A stretch of DNA of 22,383 nucleotides from the IMG/VR virus record IMGVR_UViG_3300037246_000401, positions 1 through 22,383 of that record; one strand, given 5' to 3'. Of the stretch, positions 1-5,123 are shown one piece after another. Position 1 is the stretch's first letter. Each line of letters begins with the position of its first letter. Under the pieces are notes generated by a model that saw only the letters and a list, made by a program, of their open reading frames with translations, was not told where the DNA came from and made no database searches. The position numbers and the translations under genes are program-made. The stretch is from a virus.

Positions 1-265
1 CTTCATCCAACAGCGCCCTGGTTTCGGCGGCGCTTTGCCCTTCAATACTGTTGGGGGCGATGTCCTTCATGTAGTGCCGGAAGTAGCCCTGTAGGTGACA
101 GCAGCGCCCGCTGTGATAAAGCGCCAGCGCGATAGCCTTGCGTTGACGCTCATCCATGTGGGCGTACAATTCGTCCACCTTGGCCTGGATTTTGGGGTAG
201 TTGGTTGATCGCCCGTTGTGAGCCATGTAGTACGTGATGTACTTGTGAGATGTCATTTTGGACAT
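1..265 (-). CDS. Hypothetical protein, C-terminus cut by window edge
   Basis: The minus strand is open from an ATG at 265 down to the left edge, giving at least 88 residues that begin MSKMTSHKYITYYMAHNGRS. An AGG motif lies about 9 nt upstream of this ATG, and a second in-frame ATG at 256 is an alternative start. The visible part is helical, with several Tyr and His residues and a stretch DERQRKAIALALYHSGRCC. I recognise no family. It reads in the same direction as the next minus-strand gene (357-668), and the two are separated by a hairpin that could terminate transcription. The real stop lies outside the window. It could be an early or accessory phage gene, but nothing in the sequence shows a function. 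Confidence 0.6.
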   Translation of the reverse strand, partial: MSKMTSHKYITYYMAHNGRSTNYPKIQAKVDELYAHMDERQRKAIALALYHSGRCCHLQGYFRHYMKDIAPNSIEGQSAAETRALLDE

Positions 266-331
266 AACCTTTGACCTATGTGATGGCATTAGTGCCAAGG
301 GTAGTATGCGCTTGATCGCTATGAACTACAA

Positions 332-349
332 GGGGCCGTCCGTGGCCCC
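332..349 (-). terminator. Candidate hairpin terminator after the 357-668 gene
   Basis: A perfect 6-bp GC stem (GGGGCC / GGCCCC) with a 6-nt loop lies 7 nt past the stop codon of the minus-strand gene. On the minus strand it is followed by TTGTAGTT, a weak T-rich tail. The placement fits an intrinsic terminator, but the poor T-run lowers confidence. Confidence 0.4.
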
Positions 350-356
350 AGGTAGG

Positions 357-668
357 TCAGTGCCAGGGACTCGCTTCGTGGTGGTCCACATCAGCCTGTA
401 TGTTGGCCCCCATTTCATCCCAGTCGTTGCCGTAGTCCTTTTGCAGCAAGGCAAATCCAGCTTGCCGTCCCAATACGTAGGACTCAACGCACAGGGCGCA
501 CAGCCCCATGTCTTCAGTATCAGCAATGTGTAGTTCGTACACGTTACCGATGCTAGTCTGTGTGTCCACAACCTGTATGGTTGAAGGGACTTCATGCAGC
601 ATCTTCAGGACCCTTTGTGCGCCCTGTGCTGCCTCTTCAGTCACCAATGTAGTTAGATGTTTCATCAT
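357..668 (-). CDS. Hypothetical protein (103 aa)
   Basis: This minus-strand gene starts at MMKHLTTLVTEEAAQGAQRV. The frame is open further upstream, but the start at 668 (or the adjacent ATG at 665) has GAGG about 5 nt before it, and the extension is Pro/Gly-rich with no clear character, so I chose the shorter form. The protein is acidic and mostly helical. It carries a Cys pair in MGLCALCVESYV and ends in a charged, His-containing tail. No family is recognised. It is transcribed away from the 881 gene, so 669-880 probably holds divergent promoters. Confidence 0.55.
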   Translation of the reverse strand: MMKHLTTLVTEEAAQGAQRVLKMLHEVPSTIQVVDTQTSIGNVYELHIADTEDMGLCALCVESYVLGRQAGFALLQKDYGNDWDEMGANIQADVDHHEASPWH

Positions 669-880
669 GTCGTCCTCGTTACGGCTGCATTGCCGCACCC
701 CTATGGTACCGCTGACCGTTGGTCCAGGCAAGCTGGGTGCGGTCACAGGGTGGGCTGACCACCCTGGTTGCCCTGCGCCTATATACAATGCCAGAACTAG
801 GTGCCCTGACCGCTTGCAAGTCGTGGTGATCGGGCGCATACTTAACCCTGGCAACAACGCCAACATAGGAAATCAGGAAA
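669..880. promoter_or_regulatory. Divergent intergenic region with 8-bp inverted repeat
   Basis: These 212 bp separate the minus-strand gene (start 668) from the + strand gene at 881, so both promoters should lie here. A perfect inverted repeat, CAGGGTGG / CCACCCTG with a 5-nt spacer, spans 746-766. It has no T-run on either side, so an operator is more likely than a terminator. A TATACAAT sequence near 783 resembles a -10 box, but I found no -35 box at proper spacing. Confidence 0.35.
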
Positions 881-1177
881 ATGACACACACTGAACTTAA
901 TGACCTACTTAGCCCCATACTTGATGATGTGGGTTTGCAGAACGTGCTTGATTCCGTTGCCGCCTACTGCGCTACCGCAGCCACCGGCCACGAAGAACAG
1001 GCAATTGAGGAAATGGCAACTGGGAACAATGACGTAGCCCAAAGCTGTGACACCTACGCTGAAGACTGGCATGAGTGCGGTCGGGCAGTTAGCTTGGCTA
1101 GCGATGAACCAATGGTTGTTGAAAACAGCCGGGGCTACGCGAACTTGTACAAGCTGAACATGGAGGAAGGGAAATGA
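881..1177 (+). CDS. Hypothetical acidic protein (98 aa)
   Basis: The gene starts at ATG 881 with AGGA at 867-870 and a second AGGAA closer in. The product is acidic and probably helical, with a Cys/Ala-rich middle (VAAYCATAATGHEEQ) and an acidic region containing three Cys or His residues (SCDTYAEDWHECGRA). No family is recognised. Its stop overlaps the ATG of the DUF2786-type gene (ATGA), so the two are probably translationally coupled in the same small-gene operon. Confidence 0.6.
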   Translation: MTHTELNDLLSPILDDVGLQNVLDSVAAYCATAATGHEEQAIEEMATGNNDVAQSCDTYAEDWHECGRAVSLASDEPMVVENSRGYANLYKLNMEEGK

Positions 1178-1875
1178 CTACCGAAGAACGTGAAAACTTA
1201 CTGCGCAAGATTCGGGCCTGCTACGCCAGGGCCGATGAAAGCCGCAACGAAAACGAAAACGAACGGGCCATAGCCCTGCGCCAAGCGAACGCAATGGTTG
1301 AAAAGTTTGCGGTGACTGCCGCAGAATTAGACAGCGATGAGCTTGGCCCAATGGGACAGAATGACGTGCCGGTGGGCATGACCATTTGGAAGCAAAGCCT
1401 GTACTTTGTCCTTGGCCCCCTGTACGGGTGCGAAGTGTTGTGGAACAGGCGCGGCACCATGTACGTCATGGGGCGGCAGTCCTACCGCAACGTGGTTGAG
1501 GATATGGCTGGCTACGTGATAACCAGCATTGAGCGTGAAGCCAAGGCACAAGCCCGCGGGGACAAGACTTACCTCAACGGTTTTCGCAAGTGGGCTGTTG
1601 AAGGCGTGCGGGCCAATGTAAATGATATACTGCAAGCCCGCAAGGACGCCGCCGCCACCCTGGGAACGGGGTCCAAGGCGCTGGTGTTGGTTGACCACTT
1701 TAAGGGCCAGCTTGAAGACGCCAGCAAGTACATGAATGACACTCACCGTGTGTCCACCGGCAAGGCGCGGGCCATGCCACGAGGTGGAATGGAAGGCTAC
1801 GAAGCTGGCCGGGGCATTGGCCTGAACGACCAAATGGGTACCACACGTGTGAAGCCAGCGGGGGTGCTGAAATGA
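1174..1875 (+). CDS. DUF2786-type protein
   Basis: The N-terminus (about residues 5-45, LLRKIRACYARADESRNENE followed by ERAIALRQANAMVEKFAVT) matches the look of DUF2786: a KIRxLLxxA helix, then an E-rich turn, then an ALxxAxxLMxKxxL helix. The rest (about residues 70-230), with many Lys, Arg and aromatic residues, resembles the second domain often attached to DUF2786 in phage and bacterial proteins. The family is common in phage early regions and its biochemical role is not established. The gene starts and ends in 4-nt ATGA overlaps with its neighbours. A role in DNA metabolism is only a guess from context. Confidence 0.7.
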   Translation: MTTEERENLLRKIRACYARADESRNENENERAIALRQANAMVEKFAVTAAELDSDELGPMGQNDVPVGMTIWKQSLYFVLGPLYGCEVLWNRRGTMYVMGRQSYRNVVEDMAGYVITSIEREAKAQARGDKTYLNGFRKWAVEGVRANVNDILQARKDAAATLGTGSKALVLVDHFKGQLEDASKYMNDTHRVSTGKARAMPRGGMEGYEAGRGIGLNDQMGTTRVKPAGVLK

Positions 1876-2090
1876 GCAGGTTTACAGCGACAACTAGGCC
1901 AGCCGACTTACTGTTTGGCGATGACCGTGTGAGGGCCATCAACAGCGACCGCTGTGTGCCTGAACCTATTGGCTGCGGTGGCTACGCGCATTTTGAAGAA
2001 ATGACTGAAGTGGAGCTCAAGGAGTATCCTATCAGCGGCTTGTGTGTGAAGTGCCAGCGTAACTTCTTTGGAGGTGGCTATGAATATTAA
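1872..2090 (+). CDS. Small Cys-containing hypothetical protein (72 aa)
   Basis: The ATG overlaps the previous stop (ATGA). The product has Cys residues in two clusters (RCVPEPIGCGG and GLCVKCQRNFFGGG), which suggests a single zinc-binding site of the knuckle type. No named family is recognised. The last 11 bases overlap the start of the DUF6011-type gene, whose ribosome binding site lies inside this coding sequence. It is probably a small phage nucleic-acid-associated protein, by inference only. Confidence 0.6.
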   Translation: MSRFTATTRPADLLFGDDRVRAINSDRCVPEPIGCGGYAHFEEMTEVELKEYPISGLCVKCQRNFFGGGYEY

Positions 2091-2499
2091 AGACACAAAG
2101 CGATTCATACTGGCTGGGAATGCGACTATTACGGTGAAGTCCCTGGCTACAGAACGCAGGTACACTTTCAAGATTACGCGCACCAAGTTTGACGATAATG
2201 CGTATTTCATAGCCCTGCTTGGGGGGCCTGACAACAACGTGGACTATCGGTACATGGGCATGATGTACGCCACCGCTGATGATCCCTGGTACTGTCGGCT
2301 AACCGCTAAGTCCCCTGTGGGGGCAGCGACGACTGCATGGCAGGCATGGAACTGGTTCATGCGTGGCGTTGACTACGGCTACGGTTTGGAAGCCTGCGAC
2401 TGGTGGCATGAAGGTGCCTGCGGCGCGTGTGGCCGGAAACTCACCGTGCCTGAAAGTATTGACATGGGGCTGGGACCAGTCTGTGCAGGGCGTGTGTGA
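2080..2499 (+). CDS. DUF6011-type zinc-binding protein
   Basis: The C-terminus (residues 114-135) reads C-x2-CGRKLT-x3-S-x3-MGLGPVC, the typical DUF6011 pattern in which two Cys pairs bind zinc next to a GxGPxC signature. The N-terminal part is beta-rich with many aromatics. An upstream in-frame TTG at 2068 is possible, but GGAGG at 2070-2074 sits exactly 5 nt before ATG 2080, so 2080 is the start (139 aa). DUF6011 modules occur in many phage and mobile-element proteins without a settled function. The stop shares a base with the next micro-ORF (TGATG), indicating coupled translation. Confidence 0.7.
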   Translation: MNIKDTKRFILAGNATITVKSLATERRYTFKITRTKFDDNAYFIALLGGPDNNVDYRYMGMMYATADDPWYCRLTAKSPVGAATTAWQAWNWFMRGVDYGYGLEACDWWHEGACGACGRKLTVPESIDMGLGPVCAGRV

Positions 2500-2576
2500 T
2501 GTACATACCTGTAGAACTTGTGATTATCCTAGCCGTGATATTCATTGTTTTGGCATTGTGTGGGAGTCCTAAATGA
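2499..2576 (+). CDS. 25-residue single-TM micropeptide
   Basis: ATG 2499 overlaps the previous stop by one base (TGATG). The ORF runs 25 codons, encoding MYIPVELVIILAVIFIVLAL and a short CGSPK tail. Almost the entire peptide is one hydrophobic segment. Its stop lies inside an ATGA overlap with the next small membrane ORF. Termination-reinitiation at both ends and the membrane character favour a real product. There is no homology that I can recognise. Confidence 0.45.
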   Translation: MYIPVELVIILAVIFIVLALCGSPK

Positions 2577-2752
2577 CTAAATTCTGGATTGTTATCTTAG
2601 GGGTTGCGTGTATCGTCTTATGGTCGCTGGGGGCCGGGGCGCATTATCATGATGGTGGGCGAATAGGGTCGACGTATGGTATTTGGATTGGCGAAGTGTA
2701 TCACATCTGTACTTATGTGACGCCTATTCAGGTACACTGCGTACCGGGCTGA
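2573..2752 (+). CDS. Small membrane protein (59 aa)
   Basis: The gene starts in an ATGA overlap with the 25-residue micropeptide and ends at TGA 2750-2752. It encodes an N-terminal hydrophobic segment (MTKFWIVILGVACIVLWSLG) followed by about 38 polar residues with two Cys, several His and Tyr. One TM helix with a short outer domain is likely. The last codons lie in the first GGCTGAATACCCCC repeat of the iteron-like region, so the end of the gene and the DNA element overlap. No family is recognised. Confidence 0.45.
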   Translation: MTKFWIVILGVACIVLWSLGAGAHYHDGGRIGSTYGIWIGEVYHICTYVTPIQVHCVPG

Positions 2753-3000
2753 ATACCCCCTGTTTTTTGTGCGATGCAGCACGTTTTGGTGACTAGGGCG
2801 GCGTGGGTACACTCGCAAGTGTACCCACGCTTGGCTGAATACCCCCGCAAAGCTAGGTCCCACGCGACTGGGTACACAGGGTATTCTGGGTATTCTTAAA
2901 ACAAAATATTGATAACACAGTAAATACGTCCTAATCATCACTATATGCTGTATATAAATAAACTGTTTCGCAAGTGTACCCAATACCCACGAATACCCAC
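2747..3000. repeat. Iteron-like cluster flanking an AT-rich stretch (candidate origin or operator array)
   Basis: GGCTGAATACCCCC occurs at 2747-2760 and again at 2833-2846. CGCAAGTGTACCCA occurs at 2814-2827 and 2969-2982. The stretch 2870-2895 carries the same words on the opposite strand (GGGTACAC, then GGGTATTC twice), and 2971-3000 carries GTGTACCC and AATACCC words on the + strand. Between these inverted sets, 2896-2968 is strongly AT-rich with TATA runs. Inverted iteron sets around an AT-rich core are typical of replication origins or multi-operator control regions. No gene is credible here. Function is inferred from layout only. Confidence 0.5.
2801..2830. other. Perfect 13-bp inverted repeat
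   Basis: GCGTGGGTACACT and its exact complement AGTGTACCCACGC are separated by the 4-nt loop CGCA. It could fold as a strong RNA hairpin ending the small-gene operon (weak TTGG tail), or act as a dyad-symmetric binding site. Its right arm contains the GTGTACCC word repeated elsewhere in the cluster, which favours a protein-binding role. Confidence 0.55.
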
Positions 3001-3082
3001 CCCCTTGTGACTGCCCCCCATATACCGGGGATTTGGGGACGACCAGCGACATAACTTAGTGCGTTTGATTTCCGTGAGCATA

Positions 3083-3095
3083 GACGACTGTCGTC
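3083..3095. other. Short near-perfect palindrome
   Basis: GACGAC and GTCGTC flank a single T. The palindrome lies between the iteron-like region and the GATC array. It may be part of the same element, but nothing more can be said. Confidence 0.25.
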
Positions 3096-3119
3096 CTACT
3101 CTTCCCCCCTGAGACGGAT

Positions 3120-3173
3120 GATCAGGATCAAGATCGGGATCACGATCCTGATCGTCTTCAGGATCGTGATCGA
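3120..3173. repeat. Hexamer-phased GATC array with 14-bp inverted repeat
   Basis: GATC begins at 3120, 3126, 3132, 3138, 3144, 3150, 3162 and 3168, exactly every 6 bp. Only the 3156 position is replaced, by CTTC. Inside it GATCACGATCCTGA (3138-3151) and its exact complement (3158-3171) form a 14-bp stem with a 6-nt loop. An alternative 10-bp pairing joins 3120-3129 to 3144-3153. GATC is the Dam methylation site, so the array would be a dense methylation or SeqA-type target in a Dam-positive host. ORFs across it are low-complexity and not credible. Confidence 0.65.
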
Positions 3174-3203
3174 CGTATTACTATATGATGACAATCCCTT
3201 CGT

Positions 3204-3234
3204 CGGGACGACGCGCCAGCGGCGCGACGACCCG
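3204..3234. other. Long GC-rich hairpin
   Basis: CGGG and the next ten bases pair with the arm ending CCCG around a 3-nt AGC loop. This gives a 14-bp stem with two A-A mismatches and a perfect CGCGCC / GGCGCG core. No T-run follows on either strand, so it is not a typical intrinsic terminator. It sits between the GATC array and the palindrome repeats. Confidence 0.45.
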
Positions 3235-3235
3235 T

Positions 3236-3340
3236 TGAGCGAGCGCAGCGAGCGAGGCGCGCAATATGGCGCGCACCTTTCGCCCGGTAAGGGCGCACGA
3301 GCGACAGCGAGTATGTGCGCAATATTGCGCACACCTTGTC
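3236..3340. repeat. Two diverged repeats of about 58 bp with GCGCAATAT palindromes
   Basis: Both units have a CGAGCG..CAGCGAG segment, then a GCGCAATAT-centred palindrome, then CACCTT. The first palindrome (3257-3274) has GCGCGC arms around AATATG. The second (3314-3333) is a perfect 20-bp palindrome, TGTGCGCAATATTGCGCACA. Their centres are 58 bp apart. A third GAGCG-AAGCGAG word stands at 3393-3404 without a palindrome. Between the two, CGCCC/GGGCG (3281-3295) can form another small hairpin. These look like protein-binding sites or structured RNA, not coding sequence. Confidence 0.5.
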
Positions 3341-3446
3341 ACTTCTGTTGTTGCTTTTTTGCGAACATATGTGAGCACATTGACGCCGTGCCGAGCGAAG
3401 CGAGGCCCAGGCGAAAAAAATTTTAGAGTACTGTATAAATGCACAG

Positions 3447-3475
3447 TTGTACCAGATGCTGGATTGTGGTTTAAT
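3447..3475 (+). promoter_or_regulatory. Candidate sigma70-type promoter
   Basis: TTGTAC (3447-3452) is followed by a 17-nt spacer and TTTAAT (3470-3475). A TG two bases before the -10 box gives an extended -10. An A7T4 tract at 3414-3424 lies upstream, where it could bend DNA or help as an UP element. It would drive the 3516 gene and perhaps the structural region. Confidence 0.4.
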
Positions 3476-3515
3476 GTTTATGGGCGCTGATGCCCAACAC
3501 ATAGGAAGCAAGAAA

Positions 3516-3779
3516 ATGGCACAAGCCAAGAAAGCACCGAAGCCGGAGTACTTGACGCTTGACAAGGGCAAGCCGTACAACCCGCGCACGGACCATACCG
3601 ACAAGGGGTGGGCCAGCCTGAAGCGGTGCATAGAACAGGGCTACACCTACGCTGCCCTGCGAAGCAAGAAGGATACGCCGATTACCGGCAACAACCACAA
3701 TCACCAGTTTGCCGCGTACTGCGTGCGCCGGCATTGGGTGAAGGTGACAACCACGGCCCCGGCGAACGCCAAGGGCTAA
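3516..3779 (+). CDS. Small basic hypothetical protein (87 aa)
   Basis: The start at ATG 3516 is chosen because AGGAAG at 3503-3508 lies 7 nt before it and a candidate promoter ends just upstream. The frame is open further upstream, but that would overlap the promoter. The product has a Lys/Pro-rich N-terminus (MAQAKKAPKPEYLTLDKGKP), then a compact helical-looking part (DKGWASLKRCIEQGYTYAAL) and a basic, His-rich end. It could bind nucleic acid, but no family is recognised. It stands alone between two structured non-coding stretches, so it may be the product controlled by them. Confidence 0.6.
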   Translation: MAQAKKAPKPEYLTLDKGKPYNPRTDHTDKGWASLKRCIEQGYTYAALRSKKDTPITGNNHNHQFAAYCVRRHWVKVTTTAPANAKG

Positions 3780-3784
3780 CAGGA

Positions 3785-3815
3785 GGGGAAGGGCGCAAGG
3801 ATGCGCCCAAACCCC
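3785..3815 (+). other. Strong hairpin downstream of the 3516 gene
   Basis: GGGCGCA (3791-3797) pairs with TGCGCCC (3802-3808) around an AGGA tetraloop. The stem is extended outward by GGGG/CCCC across small A-rich internal loops. It begins 6 nt after the stop codon. No T-run follows, so it may stabilise the transcript or act in factor-dependent termination. Confidence 0.4.
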
Positions 3816-3974
3816 GCCCCCCTGCCGATGTAGACTATCCGCGGTTGGTAGTTGAGTAGTTTATGAAACCACCAACACGTGAGCGCCGCCGGGCGCAACA
3901 CCCACGAGCGTTAAGCGAGTACGTTGCTCCTTCCTTTCCGCGGTTCAGTTGGCACGTTGGTTGGCGAGGCCCTT

Positions 3975-4016
3975 GTACCCCCGGAGGGGGATGCACTAGG
4001 CCCCCCGGGGGGGTAC
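3975..4016. other. C-run/G-run nested hairpins
   Basis: GTACCCCC (3975-3982) is complementary to GGGGGTAC (4009-4016). Inside, CCCCC-GGA-GGGGG (3978-3990) and the self-complementary CCCCCCGGGGGG (4001-4012) can form competing stems. The stretch is followed by another C-run. The nested alternatives suggest a regulatory RNA structure or a replication or transcription pause site; function unknown. Confidence 0.35.
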
Positions 4017-4058
4017 TCCCCCCAAAACTTTCCCTGCGCAGATACAGGAGCACAGGAC

Positions 4059-4127
4059 ATGGAGATGATATTCCTGATAATCGGTGATGTGTACCAGGGC
4101 TTGCATTCGTACAACCCTACGTGCTAG
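4059..4127 (+). CDS. Possible 22-residue leader peptide
   Basis: ATG 4059 has AGGAG 8 nt upstream and encodes MEMIFLIIGDVYQGLHSYNP plus TC before TAG. Its position ahead of a structured leader and the structural operon would fit a small leader ORF. It is too short to be sure, and no homologue is recognised. Confidence 0.25.
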   Translation: MEMIFLIIGDVYQGLHSYNPTC

Positions 4128-4130
4128 TAT
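4101..4130 (+). promoter_or_regulatory. Weak promoter candidate ahead of the packaging genes
   Basis: TTGCAT (4101-4106), an 18-nt spacer and TAGTAT (4125-4130) with TG one base before the -10 give an extended -10 layout similar to the one at 3447-3475. The match to consensus is modest. It is placed upstream of the first gene of the packaging and structural run. Confidence 0.3.
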
Positions 4131-4165
4131 CATGCGCATGCTCATGAGCACAAACTATGCACGAG

Positions 4166-4197
4166 GAGGTCAGGAGCTACCCCCAGCTCCTGACCTC
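4166..4197 (+). promoter_or_regulatory. Perfect 13-bp leader hairpin containing Shine-Dalgarno-like sequence
   Basis: GAGGTCAGGAGCT (4166-4178) pairs exactly with AGCTCCTGACCTC (4185-4197) around ACCCCC. GAGGAGGT at 4163-4170 and AGGAG inside the left arm are Shine-Dalgarno-like but have no start codon at normal spacing. The next ATG is at 4205, just past the hairpin. The lack of a T-run argues against a terminator. It may control initiation at 4205 or protect the operon's 5' end. Confidence 0.4.
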
Positions 4198-4204
4198 TAC
4201 GCAT

Positions 4205-4357
4205 ATGACTGACATTACCCAAGCTACCTTTCGGTCAAACCGCCCAAGCTCCGTACGAAGCAATAAGGCGAATAACAAGACACCGCCTCCCCAGATTCGA
4301 GATAACCGCAGACCTCCAAGACCAGATCCCAGAGGCAGGAGACCACTATCCCCATGA
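4205..4357 (+). CDS. Possible small Arg/Pro-rich protein (50 aa)
   Basis: ATG 4205 opens a 50-codon frame starting MTDITQATFRSNRPSSVRSN and ending in an Arg/Pro-rich tail. It finishes in an ATGA overlap with the 4354 gene, the same coupling seen between most real neighbours here. There is no ordinary ribosome site because the upstream Shine-Dalgarno-like bases lie in a hairpin. The composition is low complexity, so this could equally be untranslated leader. Confidence 0.3.
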   Translation: MTDITQATFRSNRPSSVRSNKANNKTPPPQIRDNRRPPRPDPRGRRPLSP

Positions 4358-4749
4358 AAATGGAATACAAAAAGATGGACTATAAGAAGGGGTCAAGGCA
4401 TGATGACGTCAGCAATGCGTACTCGGCGTGTGCTACGTGCTACCACTCCAAGGACCGAACTGGAACGTTATGCTGCACGCACCCCGACAAGTCTAAACTC
4501 AAGGTCTACTGCATGGCGAACAATGGAAGCGAGGAGCACTCCAGGGATATGTGCGACTCAACGAATTTCCAGGTAGATGCGAAGGAGTGGTGCGCGAGCT
4601 ACAAGGCTGCGGACGCCCCCGAAGCTCCCGAGTACGAGAATATGTACGAGGCCATGGAATCGGCCTACGAGCAGCATTCACCGACTCCGCACGCTGAGTA
4701 CGGGACTGGAGGAACTGCGAGCGGTACGGGCGCTGGCGGAGCTAGCTAG
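4354..4749 (+). CDS. Cys-rich hypothetical protein (131 aa)
   Basis: The first 85 residues contain at least seven Cys (CATCYHSKD, LCCTHPDK, VYCMANN, MCDST, WCASYK), suggesting a zinc-binding domain. The tail is acidic, then Gly/Thr/Ser-rich and probably disordered. Starts at 4354 or 4360 are possible. AGGAG near 4337 is rather distant, and coupling to the 4205 frame may help. It is the first clear gene of the packaging module and its stop overlaps the next GTG (TAGTG). A role in packaging or nucleic-acid binding is only inferred from position. No family is recognised. Confidence 0.6.
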   Translation: MKMEYKKMDYKKGSRHDDVSNAYSACATCYHSKDRTGTLCCTHPDKSKLKVYCMANNGSEEHSRDMCDSTNFQVDAKEWCASYKAADAPEAPEYENMYEAMESAYEQHSPTPHAEYGTGGTASGTGAGGAS

Positions 4750-5123
4750 TGCCAGATACCACGACCAAGATAGAGTACCTCACTGAAGAGGAACTATTAG
4801 CCAGTGACGAGCAAGCATTGGCCCGTATCTCCGACGCTCCCAAGAACGTACTGCAATTCACCAGAAGCACAAAGGTTACGCGACAAGAAGTTGTCAATGC
4901 GTTTACGAACGCATTCCAGATGATTGGGGGTGTTGACCGGTTGGCGCTGTGGGCAGACCAAAACCCGAGTGAGTTCTACAGATTGTACGGGAAACTTCTC
5001 CCGCCCTCCAACGCTGATATCTTGGACGGCAACCGTGAGTTTATTGTGCGCCACATCCTCCCCCGGCCACAGATTACAGATGCGCAGCACACAGCCATAG
5101 AAGGGGAGTTTACAGAACAATGA
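4749..5123 (+). CDS. Probable terminase small subunit-like protein
   Basis: The GTG start at 4749 overlaps the previous stop (TAGTG), with GGAG about 8 nt upstream. The 124-residue product has a helical core (residues about 46-82) containing VVNAFTNAFQMIGGVDRLAL and then ADQNPSEFYRLYGKLLPPSN. This pattern of A-x2-IGG-x3-LAxWA-x-NPxEFYxLYxKLLP is common in small phage proteins encoded just upstream of terL. Small terminase subunits recognise the packaging site and regulate the large subunit. Assignment as TerS rests on this motif and on position, two genes ahead of TerL. An accessory DNA-binding protein is the alternative. Confidence 0.55.
   Translation: MPDTTTKIEYLTEEELLASDEQALARISDAPKNVLQFTRSTKVTRQEVVNAFTNAFQMIGGVDRLALWADQNPSEFYRLYGKLLPPSNADILDGNREFIVRHILPRPQITDAQHTAIEGEFTEQ

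Larger units (their letters stand above)
3816..4204. other. Gene-poor, hairpin-rich stretch
   Basis: No convincing gene is visible here. Open frames across it (for example 3863-4087) are rich in Arg, Pro and Gly from C/G runs and lack good ribosome sites. The stretch holds GC-rich hairpins near 3975-4016, a possible 22-codon ORF at 4059-4127, a possible promoter at 4101-4130 and a perfect 13-bp hairpin at 4166-4197. These are listed separately. Confidence 0.4.

Noticed and set aside
2618-3052. A 144-residue minus-strand frame over the iteron-like region
   Set aside because: It spans two + strand micro-ORFs and the inverted repeats, lacks a ribosome site and has no domain-like pattern.
3341-3365. 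T-run after the 20-bp palindrome as an intrinsic terminator
   Set aside because: The T6 run lies about 20 nt after the palindrome, too far for an intrinsic terminator.
3118-3426. Open frames across the GATC array and palindromes on both strands
   Set aside because: They translate repeats into Ile/Arg alternation and SERSER-type strings, with no ribosome site. The DNA symmetry explains them.
2753-3515. CRISPR array or tRNA gene in the repeat-rich gap
   Set aside because: Repeats are too short and irregularly spaced for CRISPR, and no tRNA cloverleaf or GGTTCGA-type arm was found.
3863-4127. Arg/Pro/Gly-rich frames across the C-run and G-run hairpins
   Set aside because: Composition reflects homopolymer runs; no ribosome site and no recognisable motif. 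Only the short 4059 frame has a fair ribosome site.
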